Source: Chloroflexota bacterium (GTDB lineage Bacteria > Chloroflexota > UBA5177 > JANWHV01). Taken from it: a stretch of DNA of 8,350 nt. Location: assembly GCA_025450255.1 (NCBI GenBank), contig JANWHV010000006.1, positions 1 through 8,350 on the forward strand. The letters are read 5' to 3'. This document shows positions 1-7,142 of the stretch, piece after piece (the stretch's first letter is position 1; every line of letters starts with the position of its first letter). Below the pieces are notes generated by a model, which was not told where the DNA came from, did no database searches, and saw only the letters and a program-made list of their open reading frames with translations. A program made the position numbers and the translations under genes.

Positions 1-111
1 CAGCACGAAGATCGAGGCTACGATGGCCGGCATCACGAGCAGAATAATGAGAATACCCAGGCGCCGCCGCTGTACCAGGGCCCGCAAGGTCAAGGCGACG
101 ATAGCCCTCAC
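1..111 (-). CDS. ABC-2 type permease B, N-terminal fragment (runs off the left edge)
   Basis: Reading leftward, a GTG codon at 111-109 opens a frame that stays open for 37 codons to the window edge. The peptide begins MRAIVALTLRALVQRRR and is followed at about residues 17-37 by an unbroken hydrophobic stretch (LGILIILLVMPAIVASIFVL). A short basic cytoplasmic head followed by a first membrane span is how ABC-2 type permeases usually start. The GTG lies one base after the TAA stop of ATPase B (115-113), and a weak GGTGGG purine run precedes it, so translation is probably coupled. Inference: this is the membrane partner of ATPase B and the fourth gene of the leftward exporter operon. Only the first span is visible, so the family call rests mainly on context. 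The substrate is unknown. Confidence 0.72.
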   Translation of the reverse strand, partial: MRAIVALTLRALVQRRRLGILIILLVMPAIVASIFVL

Positions 112-112
112 T

Positions 113-1087
113 TTAGCCCACCAGATAGCGGAAGACACTTTCGAGATCCTCGTCGAGGCCCTCGATGCTGATGAGGCGCGACTCTGCTTGTTGGGCGGCA
201 AGCGGGAGCGCGCGATGAAACTCCATGGTGGCGTTTGTTTCGATCAGCAAGCGCTCGCTCTCTACTTTCACGCTTCTCGTACTGCCGACTTGTATCAGGC
301 GCGCGGCGAGCGCTCGCGGTTCGGTGCACTGCACGTTCACGCGAATGGGGCGGTCATCCATCAAGGCGCGAATGGCATGGAAATTGCCCTCGGCCGCAAG
401 CCTGCCGTTGACGATGACCAGAATATTGGAGCCTATTCGCTCGACCTCATTGAGGATGTGCGACGAGATCAGCAGCGTCCTGCCCGCTTCGCCAAGGCGT
501 GTGAATACTTCCATCAAGGTCAACCGCTGCCGCGGATCGGCTCCCGTCAACGGCTCGTCAAGGAAGAGCACTTCGGGGTCGTTCACGAGTGCCTGGGCGA
601 TCTTGACGCGCTGCCGCATGCCCTTCGAGAAGCCGCCGAGCCTTCGGTCCTTGGCATCCAGCATATCCACGGTCGCAAGGGCTTCGAGCGCCGCATGCCG
701 AGGCTGGGCAATCTTGTGCAACTTCGCGGCGAGCTCGACGAACTGAAGGGCCGAAAGGAATGGATACAGGCTGTCCTGCTCGGGCACCAGCGCGATACGG
801 CGGTACAGTGGCGGATTATTCCGCACGGGCTGGCCGAGCACGCGCACTCCGCCCCTGCTTGCCCGCAACTGTCCTGTCAGCAGCTTGAGCATGGTCGACT
901 TGCCGGCACCATTTGGGCCGAGTAGTGCCGTGACGCCAGGAAGTACCGTAAAGGAGAGGTCGGAAACCGCCACCTTGTCGCCATACCACTTACTTACACT
1001 GAAAGCCTCAATGGCGGGGCGATCGGCGCCCGCGATCGCGGCGCCCCGATCGTCTGTAGACGACAGTAACGCGTTCGGCGCGCTCAT
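113..1087 (-). CDS. ABC-2 exporter ATPase B (NatA/CcmA-like)
   Basis: A cytoplasmic nucleotide-binding subunit of 324 residues that would hydrolyse ATP to drive an ABC-2 type exporter. Visible motifs in order are Walker A GPNGAGKST (about 57-65), a Q-loop region reading VPEQD (101-105), the signature loop GGFSKGMRQR (151-160, in place of LSGGQ), Walker B VLFLDEP (173-179) with catalytic Glu178, a D-loop at about 180-185, and the H-loop His210 in SSHIL. Residues from about 230 form the C-terminal extension common in this subfamily. I chose the ATG at 1087-1085 because it overlaps the permease A stop as ATGA. The frame stays open further upstream, but that stretch would lie inside permease A. 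Spacing to the next gene is 1 bp. The low-complexity head (residues 1-25) is unconserved-looking. All catalytic residues are present. The substrate cannot be inferred. Confidence 0.93.
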   Translation of the reverse strand: MSAPNALLSSTDDRGAAIAGADRPAIEAFSVSKWYGDKVAVSDLSFTVLPGVTALLGPNGAGKSTMLKLLTGQLRASRGGVRVLGQPVRNNPPLYRRIALVPEQDSLYPFLSALQFVELAAKLHKIAQPRHAALEALATVDMLDAKDRRLGGFSKGMRQRVKIAQALVNDPEVLFLDEPLTGADPRQRLTLMEVFTRLGEAGRTLLISSHILNEVERIGSNILVIVNGRLAAEGNFHAIRALMDDRPIRVNVQCTEPRALAARLIQVGSTRSVKVESERLLIETNATMEFHRALPLAAQQAESRLISIEGLDEDLESVFRYLVG

Positions 1088-1994
1088 GAGTCCATCAGTC
1101 GCCGATAGCGGCGGAGCAGAAGGAGCAAGCTGGCCGCCGTAACCAGGAGCAGGGTGATTAAGTAGGCCCAACCGTCGACAGTCAGCGCGTCCCTGGCGTT
1201 CGCGCCTGAGACGTCTTGAAGGGGAGGCAATCCGAACAGCCAGCGCACGGTGCGTGGACCCAGGTCGAGCAGATCGGCGAGTATGAATTTTTCGTGCCCG
1301 GGAAACTGCAGTGCGTAGGCGATGAGGCTGAACAGGACGGCGCCCACGAGTAGGACACCGATAAACGCTCCGCCGGAGTAGGCGCGCCGGTCGCTGAAAC
1401 TGGATACAAAGGAAACCAACGCGGCGAAATAGCCCGCGAGCAGTAGCCCCGACACCATAATATGGCCGAGGTCGTGGGTGTGTTCTCGAACGTAATCCGC
1501 CGTCGAGACCGCCAGCAACGCCTTGCCGATGAAAAGGAGCACCATCGGCAGCAGGGTGATCAGGAGGAGCAGCGCGGTAAGGCCCGCAACGCGCGCCAGG
1601 ACGTACTGCACGCGGGTTACCGGCGCCGTGAAATACAGCGCCAACACGCGCTCCCGGCGGTCAGGGCAGAACATTTCAGGCCCCACCATGCCCGCGAACA
1701 GCAGCAGAAACAGTTGAATTGTCTGTGTTTCCAGTTCCACGTACGACGGAATATTCGCGTCATTGGTCCGGGTCAAAATCTGCACTGCCAGGAAAATAGT
1801 GATGGGCACATTCGAGAGGATGATAAGCAGTTGTGGAATGACTTTGGCGCGGAGTGGCCGCCGAATGCCCAACCCGTGCGCGATCGCTCCGCGAAACATC
1901 GTCCAGAAGCCGTGCGACGGGCCAAGTCGCACGCCCTCATAGTGCTGATACCCACGATCAATGATCCGCGCCGCGCCGCCCAATCCCTGGTCGT

Positions 1995-1998
<4 letters not shown>
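1084..1998 (-). CDS. ABC-2 type permease A, six predicted membrane spans
   Basis: A 304-residue integral inner-membrane protein and the likely partner of ATPase A. A roughly 50-residue cytoplasmic head contains the RGYQHYEGVRLG stretch, which resembles the Y-x-x-Y-x-G-x-R-x-G motif at the start of many ABC-2 permeases. Hydrophobic segments lie at about 55-75, 94-110, 134-160, 178-200, 209-230 and 277-296, followed by a basic tail (RRYRRLMDS). Between spans 2 and 3, the segment CPDRRERVLALYFTAPVTR (111-129) matches the usual E/D-R-R-x-x-x-L-x-x-L-x-x-x-P-V-x-R coupling motif of this family. The ATG at 1998-1996 overlaps the ATPase A stop as ATGA, and the gene's own TGA overlaps the ATPase B start the same way. 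No good Shine-Dalgarno precedes it, so translational coupling is expected. An extracellular loop of about 45 residues precedes the last span. The substrate is unknown. Confidence 0.9.
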
Positions 1999-3014
<1,016 letters not shown>

Positions 3015-3023
3015 AGGCGCATT

Positions 3024-3031
3024 CTCACCCC
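3024..3031 (-). promoter_or_regulatory. Shine-Dalgarno site for ATPase A
   Basis: On the minus strand the bases read GGGGTGAG, nine bases before the ATG at 3014-3012. This site decides the start of ATPase A in favour of 3014 over the in-frame ATG at 3080. Confidence 0.6.
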
Positions 3032-3226
3032 AATATGCCGGATGCGTCAAGCACCTCATTGCCGGGCGCGTTCGGCCCATGCCACCGCGCGCAACGGAGC
3101 GGTCAGGAGTGCATCGACTCGACGCGACGCCAGGCGCAACGCGAGAGGTCTAGCAAGTAGGGCAGCGTGCGCCGATATCCGCGCATCGCCTTTGCGCGAA
3201 ACGCCAGGGGAGATTTGTTCTATAAA

Positions 3227-3255
3227 ATTAGGTTAATACACCTCGTTTTGGCCAA
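3227..3255 (-). promoter_or_regulatory. Weak candidate sigma70 promoter for the exporter operon
   Basis: On the minus strand, TTGGCC (3255-3250, 4 of 6 to TTGACA) is followed after 17 bp by CCTAAT (3232-3227, 4 of 6 to TATAAT). It would give a leader of roughly 200 bases before ATPase A. The -35 overlaps the TTGGCCAA palindrome (3248-3255), so a regulator bound there could affect it. Matches are modest and the sigma consensus of this organism is unknown, so this is only a candidate. Confidence 0.22.
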
Positions 3256-3279
3256 CATGTCGCCATAATAACGCCAAAA
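3251..3279 (+). repeat. Three GCCA-headed half-sites phased at exactly 11 bp
   Basis: GCCAACA (3251-3257), GCCATAA (3262-3268) and GCCAAAA (3273-3279) start exactly 11 bp apart, about one helical turn. An inverted copy, TTTTGGC (3246-3252), overlaps the first and forms the palindrome TTGGCCAA. A fourth direct copy, GCCACAA (3291-3297), is the left arm of the 20-bp palindrome described next. The regular spacing on one DNA face suggests a protein-binding array. The repeats themselves are directly visible; binding by the ROK protein is inference. Confidence 0.45.
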
Positions 3280-3289
3280 ATAGAGAAAC

Positions 3290-3309
3290 TGCCACAAATG
3301 CTTGCGGCA
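3290..3309. promoter_or_regulatory. Candidate ROK operator: imperfect 20-bp palindrome
   Basis: Left arm TGCCACAA (3290-3297), spacer ATGC, right arm TTGCGGCA (3302-3309). The right arm reads TGCCGCAA on the other strand, so 7 of 8 arm positions are symmetric. A further direct half-site, TGCCGCAA (3334-3341), identical to the right arm, lies just before the ROK gene's Shine-Dalgarno. ROK regulators bind such dyads as dimers and usually autoregulate, so a site 45 bp before the ROK start is in the expected place. Assignment to this regulator is inference. Confidence 0.5.
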
Positions 3310-3331
3310 CGCGGGTATTTGATGGTAGGAT
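3302..3331 (+). promoter_or_regulatory. Weak candidate promoter for the ROK gene
   Basis: TTGCGG (3302-3307) and TAGGAT (3326-3331) are separated by 18 bp, with 3 of 6 and 4 of 6 matches to the sigma70 boxes. Transcription would start near 3338 and give a leader of about 17 bases that still includes the Shine-Dalgarno. The -35 lies in the right arm of the candidate operator and the start point in the extra half-site at 3334-3341, a layout that would allow self-repression. Box matches are poor, so confidence is low. Confidence 0.2.
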
Positions 3332-3342
3332 ATTGCCGCAAA

Positions 3343-3347
3343 AGGGG
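3343..3347 (+). promoter_or_regulatory. Shine-Dalgarno site deciding the ROK start
   Basis: AGGGG lies seven bases before the ATG at 3355. The two earlier in-frame ATGs (3298 and 3322) lack a comparable site, and both would start within or just after the candidate operator. Confidence 0.65.
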
Positions 3348-3354
3348 CGAACAT

Positions 3355-4629
3355 ATGCCAGCAATCGGCGTTTCTCGAAGCGAGCTTGCAGTCCTCGACG
3401 CGATCCGCGATCGAGGCAGCATTTCGCGTGGCAGCCTGTCCGCGGTCGTCGGATTGAGCCCTGCCATGACAGCGCGTATCGTGCAACGGTTGCGTGACAT
3501 CGGCCTGGTCCGCGAATCAGGACGCCTCGTTGCGAACGGTCCCGGCCGGCCGACGCTGCTGATTGAGCTGCACCCAAACGCGGCGCGCATCGCCGGCGTG
3601 GACGTAGGGACGGAGCTTATCCACCTGGTACTCGCCGACGTCCATGGCACAATGCAAAACTATCGTGAGCTGCCCAGCGGCATGTTGGACGGCATGACTC
3701 ACGATCAGATCGTGGTCGCGCTGGCCGCCGCTATCGACGAGTTCGCGCGCGACTCCGCGACCGACCTGGCTGAAATCGCGGTGGCAGGCGTAGCGCTTAC
3801 CGGTATTATCGACAGCCTGAAGGGTGTGTGTGTATTGCGCAGTCATACTCCAGGCTGGGAGAGGTTCGAATTGGCGGACCGGCTGGGAAAGGCGCTCAAC
3901 ATGCCGGTGGTGCTGGGTGAAACGTCGCGGGCAAAGGCCGTGGCCGAGCTACGCCTTGGCGGAGGTCGCGGCGCCAGAAACTTCTTGTATGTCGACGCGG
4001 GCACCGCTATCGGCGCCGGCATCGTGATCGACGGGAAGCCGTATCGCGGCGAGGGTGGGCTGGCCGGCGAGCTGGGACATATCACCGTCGATCCGAACGG
4101 TCCTCTGTGCCGTTGTGGGAACCGCGGCTGTATACAGGCAAGCTCGTCGGCGCGCGCCCATGTACACCAGGCGCGCGAGCTACTGCGCGGCGGCGTCTAT
4201 TCGGCGCTTTCCGCAGACAGCGATTCGCTCGATTTGGCCGCGCTCATGACCGCCGCCAATAGCGGCGACAAAATGGCGCTTGGCCTGTTGACCGAGGCCG
4301 GGGAGCGGCTGGGTGAGGCGATCAGTATGGCCCTGAACCTGCTTGGCATTGAGCTTGTAATCCTCGGCGGCTCGTTGATCCAGGACAGCGACGTGGTGCT
4401 TGAGGCCGCGACACGGGTTGTACGCCTGCGTGTCTTGCCGGTTGTCGGCCGCGAGCGCATTTTGGCGCGCAGTATTCTTGGCCGCGAGTCGGGCGCGCGC
4501 GGAATCGCCATTCAGGCCGCGGACTGGCTCTTCGACGCGCCGGCCAAGCGAGTGTTCGGGCGCGGTCGGGCCGGTAACGGATTCAACGGATACGCGACGC
4601 AGGTGGAGAAGACGTTTGGCAGTGCGTAG
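3355..4629 (+). CDS. ROK-family transcriptional repressor (XylR/NagC/Mlc-like)
   Basis: A 424-residue protein with an N-terminal winged-helix DNA-binding domain (about 6-65) ending in the typical GPGRP wing segment, followed by a ROK sugar-kinase-like domain. The two glycine-rich nucleotide-fold motifs are present: VDVGTELIHLVLAD (82-95) and VDAGTAIGAGIVIDGKPYRG (213-232). The ligand motif GELGH (238-242) is intact. Zinc ligands His242, Cys252, Cys254 and Cys259 have the spacing known for Mlc. At the kinase catalytic-base position, where sugar kinases have NDA/NDV, this protein has GET (188-190), so Glu replaces Asp, which argues for a regulator without kinase activity. The usual Glu after the last zinc cysteine is Gln261. 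A tail of about 30 residues rich in Gly and Arg ends the protein. It probably represses the rightward operon until an imported sugar binds. The effector cannot be named. Confidence 0.94.
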   Translation: MPAIGVSRSELAVLDAIRDRGSISRGSLSAVVGLSPAMTARIVQRLRDIGLVRESGRLVANGPGRPTLLIELHPNAARIAGVDVGTELIHLVLADVHGTMQNYRELPSGMLDGMTHDQIVVALAAAIDEFARDSATDLAEIAVAGVALTGIIDSLKGVCVLRSHTPGWERFELADRLGKALNMPVVLGETSRAKAVAELRLGGGRGARNFLYVDAGTAIGAGIVIDGKPYRGEGGLAGELGHITVDPNGPLCRCGNRGCIQASSSARAHVHQARELLRGGVYSALSADSDSLDLAALMTAANSGDKMALGLLTEAGERLGEAISMALNLLGIELVILGGSLIQDSDVVLEAATRVVRLRVLPVVGRERILARSILGRESGARGIAIQAADWLFDAPAKRVFGRGRAGNGFNGYATQVEKTFGSA

Positions 4630-4647
4630 CCACGCGAGTTAGCGCCT

Positions 4648-4687
4648 GACTCATGGGCCGGCGTACCTGTTGCGCGGACAATGAGTC
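4648..4687. repeat. Imperfect 40-bp inverted repeat between the ROK and aminotransferase genes
   Basis: The arms GACTCAT (4648-4654) and ATGAGTC (4681-4687) are perfect 7-bp complements. Pairing continues inward past two G-A mismatches to CCG/CGG, giving 11 pairs in 13 positions around a 14-base loop (4661-4674). No T-run follows, so it is not a canonical intrinsic terminator. It lies in an 83-bp gap and ends 25 bases before the aminotransferase start. It could be an RNA stem that sets relative expression of the two genes, or a protein-binding dyad. The repeat is directly visible; the role is inference. Confidence 0.45.
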
Positions 4688-4701
4688 GTTCGCCAAGGCA
4701 T

Positions 4702-4707
4702 GGAGGG
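4702..4707 (+). promoter_or_regulatory. Shine-Dalgarno site deciding the aminotransferase start
   Basis: GGAGGG ends five bases before the ATG at 4713. The earlier in-frame ATG at 4653 lies inside the inverted repeat and has no such site, so 4713 is preferred. Confidence 0.65.
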
Positions 4708-4712
4708 ATTGT

Positions 4713-6128
4713 ATGTTGGATGAGCGCATCAGGGACATTGCGACACAGTCAAACGACGCGGTGGAGGACCTCAGCCAATTCTCGGACCCCGACCTGCTCA
4801 GGCGCATCGTTCTTGATTTTCGCCAAATGAAGAGCTTCGTCGACGCGCCGCTGGTGATGGCTCGTGCCGAGGGCATCTGGTACTGGGACGTCAATGGCAA
4901 GCGCTATCTGGACGGCATATCCGGCGTCTTCACGGTGAACGTCGGCCACGCGAACCCGCGCGTGCTGGCGGCGTTGCACCGCCAGATCGACCGGATCTGT
5001 TTCGCGCCGCCGCTCCACGCCACGAACGTGCCCGCCGTGCAACTCGCGAACCTCGTCGCCGAGGTACTGCCGGGCGATCTCAACACCGTGAAGCTTTTGT
5101 CCGGCGGCTCCGAGGCGACCGAGGCGGCGATGAAGCTGGCCCGCCAGTATCATCGACAAACCGGAAACCCGCTCAAGTATAAAATCGTGAGCCTGTACAA
5201 GGGTTATCACGGCGCCACGCTGGGCGCGCTGTCCGCAACCGGCCTGCCGCGACGAAAGGCGATTTTCGAACCCACGCTGCCGGGATTTCTGAAGGCCATG
5301 CCCCCATCGTGCCATGCGTGCCCATTCAACTTGCGCTACCCGACCTGCGGGATCACCTGCGTGGATCAAATCGAGCATATGATCGAGCTCGAAGGGGCCG
5401 AAACCGTCGCCGCCGTGATCATCGAGCCCATCAGCAACACGGGAGGCATTACCACGCCGCCGCCCGAGTACCTGCCCCGCCTGCGCGAGATATGCGACCG
5501 TCACAACGTTTTGTTGATCTTCGACGAGATTATCACGGGCTTCGGCCGCACCGGCCAGATGTTCGCGTCGCAGACGTTCGGCGTGCTGCCGGACATCATG
5601 TGCATGGGAAAGGGCATGGGATCGGGGTACAGCCCGCTGGCCGCGATTGCCTTCCGCGATCATGTCGCCGCCGCGTTCTGGGGCGAGGAAGCCGAGAACA
5701 TCGACTTCGCGCACGGCCACACCTTTGGCGGTAACCCTGTCTCCTCGGCGGCCGGCGTCGCGGCGATCCACGAGATTCTCGACCAGGATCTCTGCGCCAA
5801 TGCCAGGGCAATGGGTGAGCATCTGCGGCAGCGCATTCAGGAGCTGGCGCCGCTGGACGCGATCACGGATGTGCGCGGCAAAGGCCTGCTGATCGGCATG
5901 GGACTGGCACGGAGCGCCCGCGACGGTATCCCCTTCGCGCCTAACCTCCGCTTTGGACAGCGGGTCGGCCGCCGCGCCATGGAACGCGGCCTTATCGTGC
6001 GCGCCGATCCGGATTGGATTGCCCTGGCGCCGCCTTTGATCATCACGCGCGCCGAGGCGGATCACCTGTTCGACCTCTTCGCAACCTGCCTCCGCGACGA
6101 GCTAGCCGAAGTTCGAAACGCGAGTTGA
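4713..6128 (+). CDS. Class III (omega-type) PLP aminotransferase with a four-cysteine insert
   Basis: A 471-residue cytosolic fold-type I, PLP-dependent aminotransferase that would move an amino group between an amine or amino acid and a keto acid or aldehyde. Visible motifs: substrate-entry segment WYWDVNGKRYLDG (56-68); phosphate-binding SGGSEATEAAMKLAR (130-144); YHGATLGALSATG (165-177), with Tyr165 and His166 at the cofactor-stacking position; Asp271 in FDEIITGFGRTG contacting the pyridine nitrogen; Schiff-base Lys300 in MGKGMGSGYSPL; and Thr337 in HTFGGNP. An insert at 200-216 holds Cys200, Cys203, Cys212 and Cys216. The N-terminal roughly 40 residues are acidic. The gene follows the ROK gene by 83 bp and precedes the importer permease by 69 bp, so it is probably co-regulated. 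Substrate is not assignable: acetylornithine, GABA, diaminobutyrate, amino-sugar or glycine-decarboxylase-like members share these motifs. Confidence 0.93.
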   Translation: MLDERIRDIATQSNDAVEDLSQFSDPDLLRRIVLDFRQMKSFVDAPLVMARAEGIWYWDVNGKRYLDGISGVFTVNVGHANPRVLAALHRQIDRICFAPPLHATNVPAVQLANLVAEVLPGDLNTVKLLSGGSEATEAAMKLARQYHRQTGNPLKYKIVSLYKGYHGATLGALSATGLPRRKAIFEPTLPGFLKAMPPSCHACPFNLRYPTCGITCVDQIEHMIELEGAETVAAVIIEPISNTGGITTPPPEYLPRLREICDRHNVLLIFDEIITGFGRTGQMFASQTFGVLPDIMCMGKGMGSGYSPLAAIAFRDHVAAAFWGEEAENIDFAHGHTFGGNPVSSAAGVAAIHEILDQDLCANARAMGEHLRQRIQELAPLDAITDVRGKGLLIGMGLARSARDGIPFAPNLRFGQRVGRRAMERGLIVRADPDWIALAPPLIITRAEADHLFDLFATCLRDELAEVRNAS

Positions 6129-6135
6129 AGTTTCA

Positions 6136-6148
6136 CTCGTGGCACGAG
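6136..6148. promoter_or_regulatory. Short perfect palindrome downstream of the aminotransferase
   Basis: CTCGTG-G-CACGAG is a perfect 6-bp dyad around one central base, eight bases after the aminotransferase stop. The single-base centre is unsuited to a full RNA hairpin and the site is not followed by a T-run, so a protein-binding site is more natural than a terminator. It differs from the half-sites upstream of the ROK gene. It could arise by chance in GC-rich DNA. Confidence 0.25.
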
Positions 6149-6169
6149 GTTTGATGAATACGCGCGCGG

Positions 6170-6185
6170 CAGGCAGATCGGCCTG
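6170..6185 (+). promoter_or_regulatory. Small hairpin touching the permease ribosome-binding site
   Basis: CAGGC (6170-6174) and GCCTG (6181-6185) can pair around a 6-base loop. The 3' arm ends where the Shine-Dalgarno GGAGAAGG (6186-6193) of the first permease begins, so the stem could affect translation there. It has only five pairs. Confidence 0.25.
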
Positions 6186-6197
6186 GGAGAAGGCTCC

Positions 6198-7142
6198 ATG
6201 GCTATAGCCACTGGTCGCCAATCCTCGGCCGAAGGACGCCGTAATTTCAAAACGGCGATGGTGTTCCTTTCACCGTGGCTGCTCGGCATGCTGGGGCTCT
6301 GGCTGGTGCCTACGGTGCTGTCCCTGTATTTCGCCTTCACCGACTATACGGGGGCGGTATGGCCTCCACATTGGATCGGGCTGGACAACTTCGCCAATAT
6401 GTTCAACGGGACGGATCCCGATTTCCAGAATAGCGTGACGGTTACGATCTGGTGGATCGTGGTCAGCGTACCCGCTGGGCTCATCGTCGGGCTTGGCTTG
6501 GCGATGCTTCTGGCCTGGCCGGTCCGTGGCATCGGACTCTACCGCACCATCTTCTTCGTGCCCTCGCTGGTGCCGTTCGTCGGCAGTACGCTGTTGTTTC
6601 TCTGGCTGTTCAATCCGCAGGCCGGCTTGGTTAACCAGATTCTTGAATGGTTTCGCCTTCCCAGGCCGGGCTGGTTCACCGACCCAAACTGGGCGCGACC
6701 AGGGCTGCTGTTCCAGAGCCTGTGGGGCGCGGGCGCGACGATGATTATTTTTCTGGCCGGGTTGCAGAATGTGCCGGAGGAACTGCACGAGGCGGCGCAA
6801 ATTGACGGCGCTAACCCTGCCAGGCGTTTCTGGCATGTGACGCTGCCGTTGCTTACGCCGACCATTTTCTTCAATCTGTTGCTCTGCATGATCAACGCCT
6901 TTCAGTACTTCGCGCAGGCGTTTGTCGTCTCCACATCGCCGAATGACTTTGGCGGGGCGGGCGAGGTTGGCGGGCCGGTAGGGTCCACGCTCTTTTTCTC
7001 GCTGCATATTTATGACCAATCCTTCATCCAGGGCAACGTCGGATACGCGTCCGCCCTGGCGTGGGCGCTGACGCTCGTGGTAGTGATAATTACCCTGGTC
7101 GTCGTCCGAACCTCTGGAAAATGGGTTCACTATGGCAACTAG
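6198..7142 (+). CDS. Sugar ABC importer permease 1 (MalF/UgpA-like)
   Basis: A 314-residue inner-membrane subunit of a carbohydrate-uptake (CUT1-type) ABC importer. The first span (about 20-45, MVFLSPWLLGMLGLWLVPTV) is followed by the usual FTDY and the periplasmic loop motif WIGLDNFANMF (59-69). Further spans lie at about 80-105, 115-138, 172-190, 215-240 and 283-303. The segment YRTIFFVPSLVP (115-126) is highly typical of this family. The cytoplasmic EAA loop reads EELHEAAQIDGANPARRFWHVTLP (194-217), with the invariant Gly204 that contacts the ATPase. The ATG at 6198 follows GGAGAAGG (6186-6193). The last 11 bases overlap the next gene, so the two permeases are translationally coupled. No ATPase for this importer is encoded in the window, so a shared MsmX/UgpC-type ATPase elsewhere is likely. 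Class is certain; the sugar is unknown. Confidence 0.95.
   Translation: MAIATGRQSSAEGRRNFKTAMVFLSPWLLGMLGLWLVPTVLSLYFAFTDYTGAVWPPHWIGLDNFANMFNGTDPDFQNSVTVTIWWIVVSVPAGLIVGLGLAMLLAWPVRGIGLYRTIFFVPSLVPFVGSTLLFLWLFNPQAGLVNQILEWFRLPRPGWFTDPNWARPGLLFQSLWGAGATMIIFLAGLQNVPEELHEAAQIDGANPARRFWHVTLPLLTPTIFFNLLLCMINAFQYFAQAFVVSTSPNDFGGAGEVGGPVGSTLFFSLHIYDQSFIQGNVGYASALAWALTLVVVIITLVVVRTSGKWVHYGN

Larger units (their letters stand above)
3015..3354. promoter_or_regulatory. Divergent control region between the exporter operon and the ROK gene
   Basis: This 340-bp gap separates the first gene of the leftward operon from the rightward ROK gene, so promoters for both must lie here or close by. The left part (3015-3205) is as GC-rich as the genes and shows no convincing gene or motif. 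The right part (about 3205-3300) is clearly AT-rich, with runs such as TATAAAATTA (3221-3230), CATAATAA (3264-3271) and CCAAAAATA (3274-3282). That is the composition expected of promoter and operator DNA in a GC-rich genome. It also carries the repeated GCCANAA-type half-sites and the palindrome listed separately. I found no strong consensus -35/-10 pair in either direction. Confidence 0.7.

Noticed and set aside
23..925. A 300-codon plus-strand open frame opposite ATPase B
   Set aside because: It is the complement of an ABC ATPase with intact Walker A, signature, Walker B and H-loop, and it spans two minus-strand genes with no motif of its own.
1088..1171. A 28-residue upstream extension of ATPase B
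   Set aside because: It would lie wholly within permease A. The ATGA overlap at 1084-1087 gives a natural start that repeats the arrangement at 1995-1998.
3015..3080. A 22-residue upstream extension of ATPase A
   Set aside because: The in-frame ATG at 3080 lacks a ribosome-binding site, while GGGGTGAG is well placed for the start at 3014.
3015..3205. A small gene or RNA in the GC-rich left half of the divergent gap
   Set aside because: Short open frames exist on the plus strand, but none has a ribosome-binding site or recognisable features, and they overlap ATPase A antisense. No tRNA-like or other RNA fold was evident by eye.
3298..3354. Earlier ROK starts at 3298 or 3322
   Set aside because: Neither has a good Shine-Dalgarno, and the added residues precede the usual HTH start. 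AGGGG at 3343-3347 supports 3355.
4648..4687. Rho-independent terminator after the ROK gene
   Set aside because: The stem has two mismatches and a large loop, and the downstream bases (GTTCGCCAAG) contain no T-run.
4653..4712. Earlier aminotransferase start at 4653
   Set aside because: It lies inside the inverted repeat without a ribosome-binding site. GGAGGG at 4702-4707 supports 4713.
4749..6065. A long antisense open frame (438 codons) across the aminotransferase gene
   Set aside because: The plus strand carries all PLP aminotransferase motifs here. The minus-strand product has no recognisable motif and is a shadow frame typical of GC-rich coding DNA.
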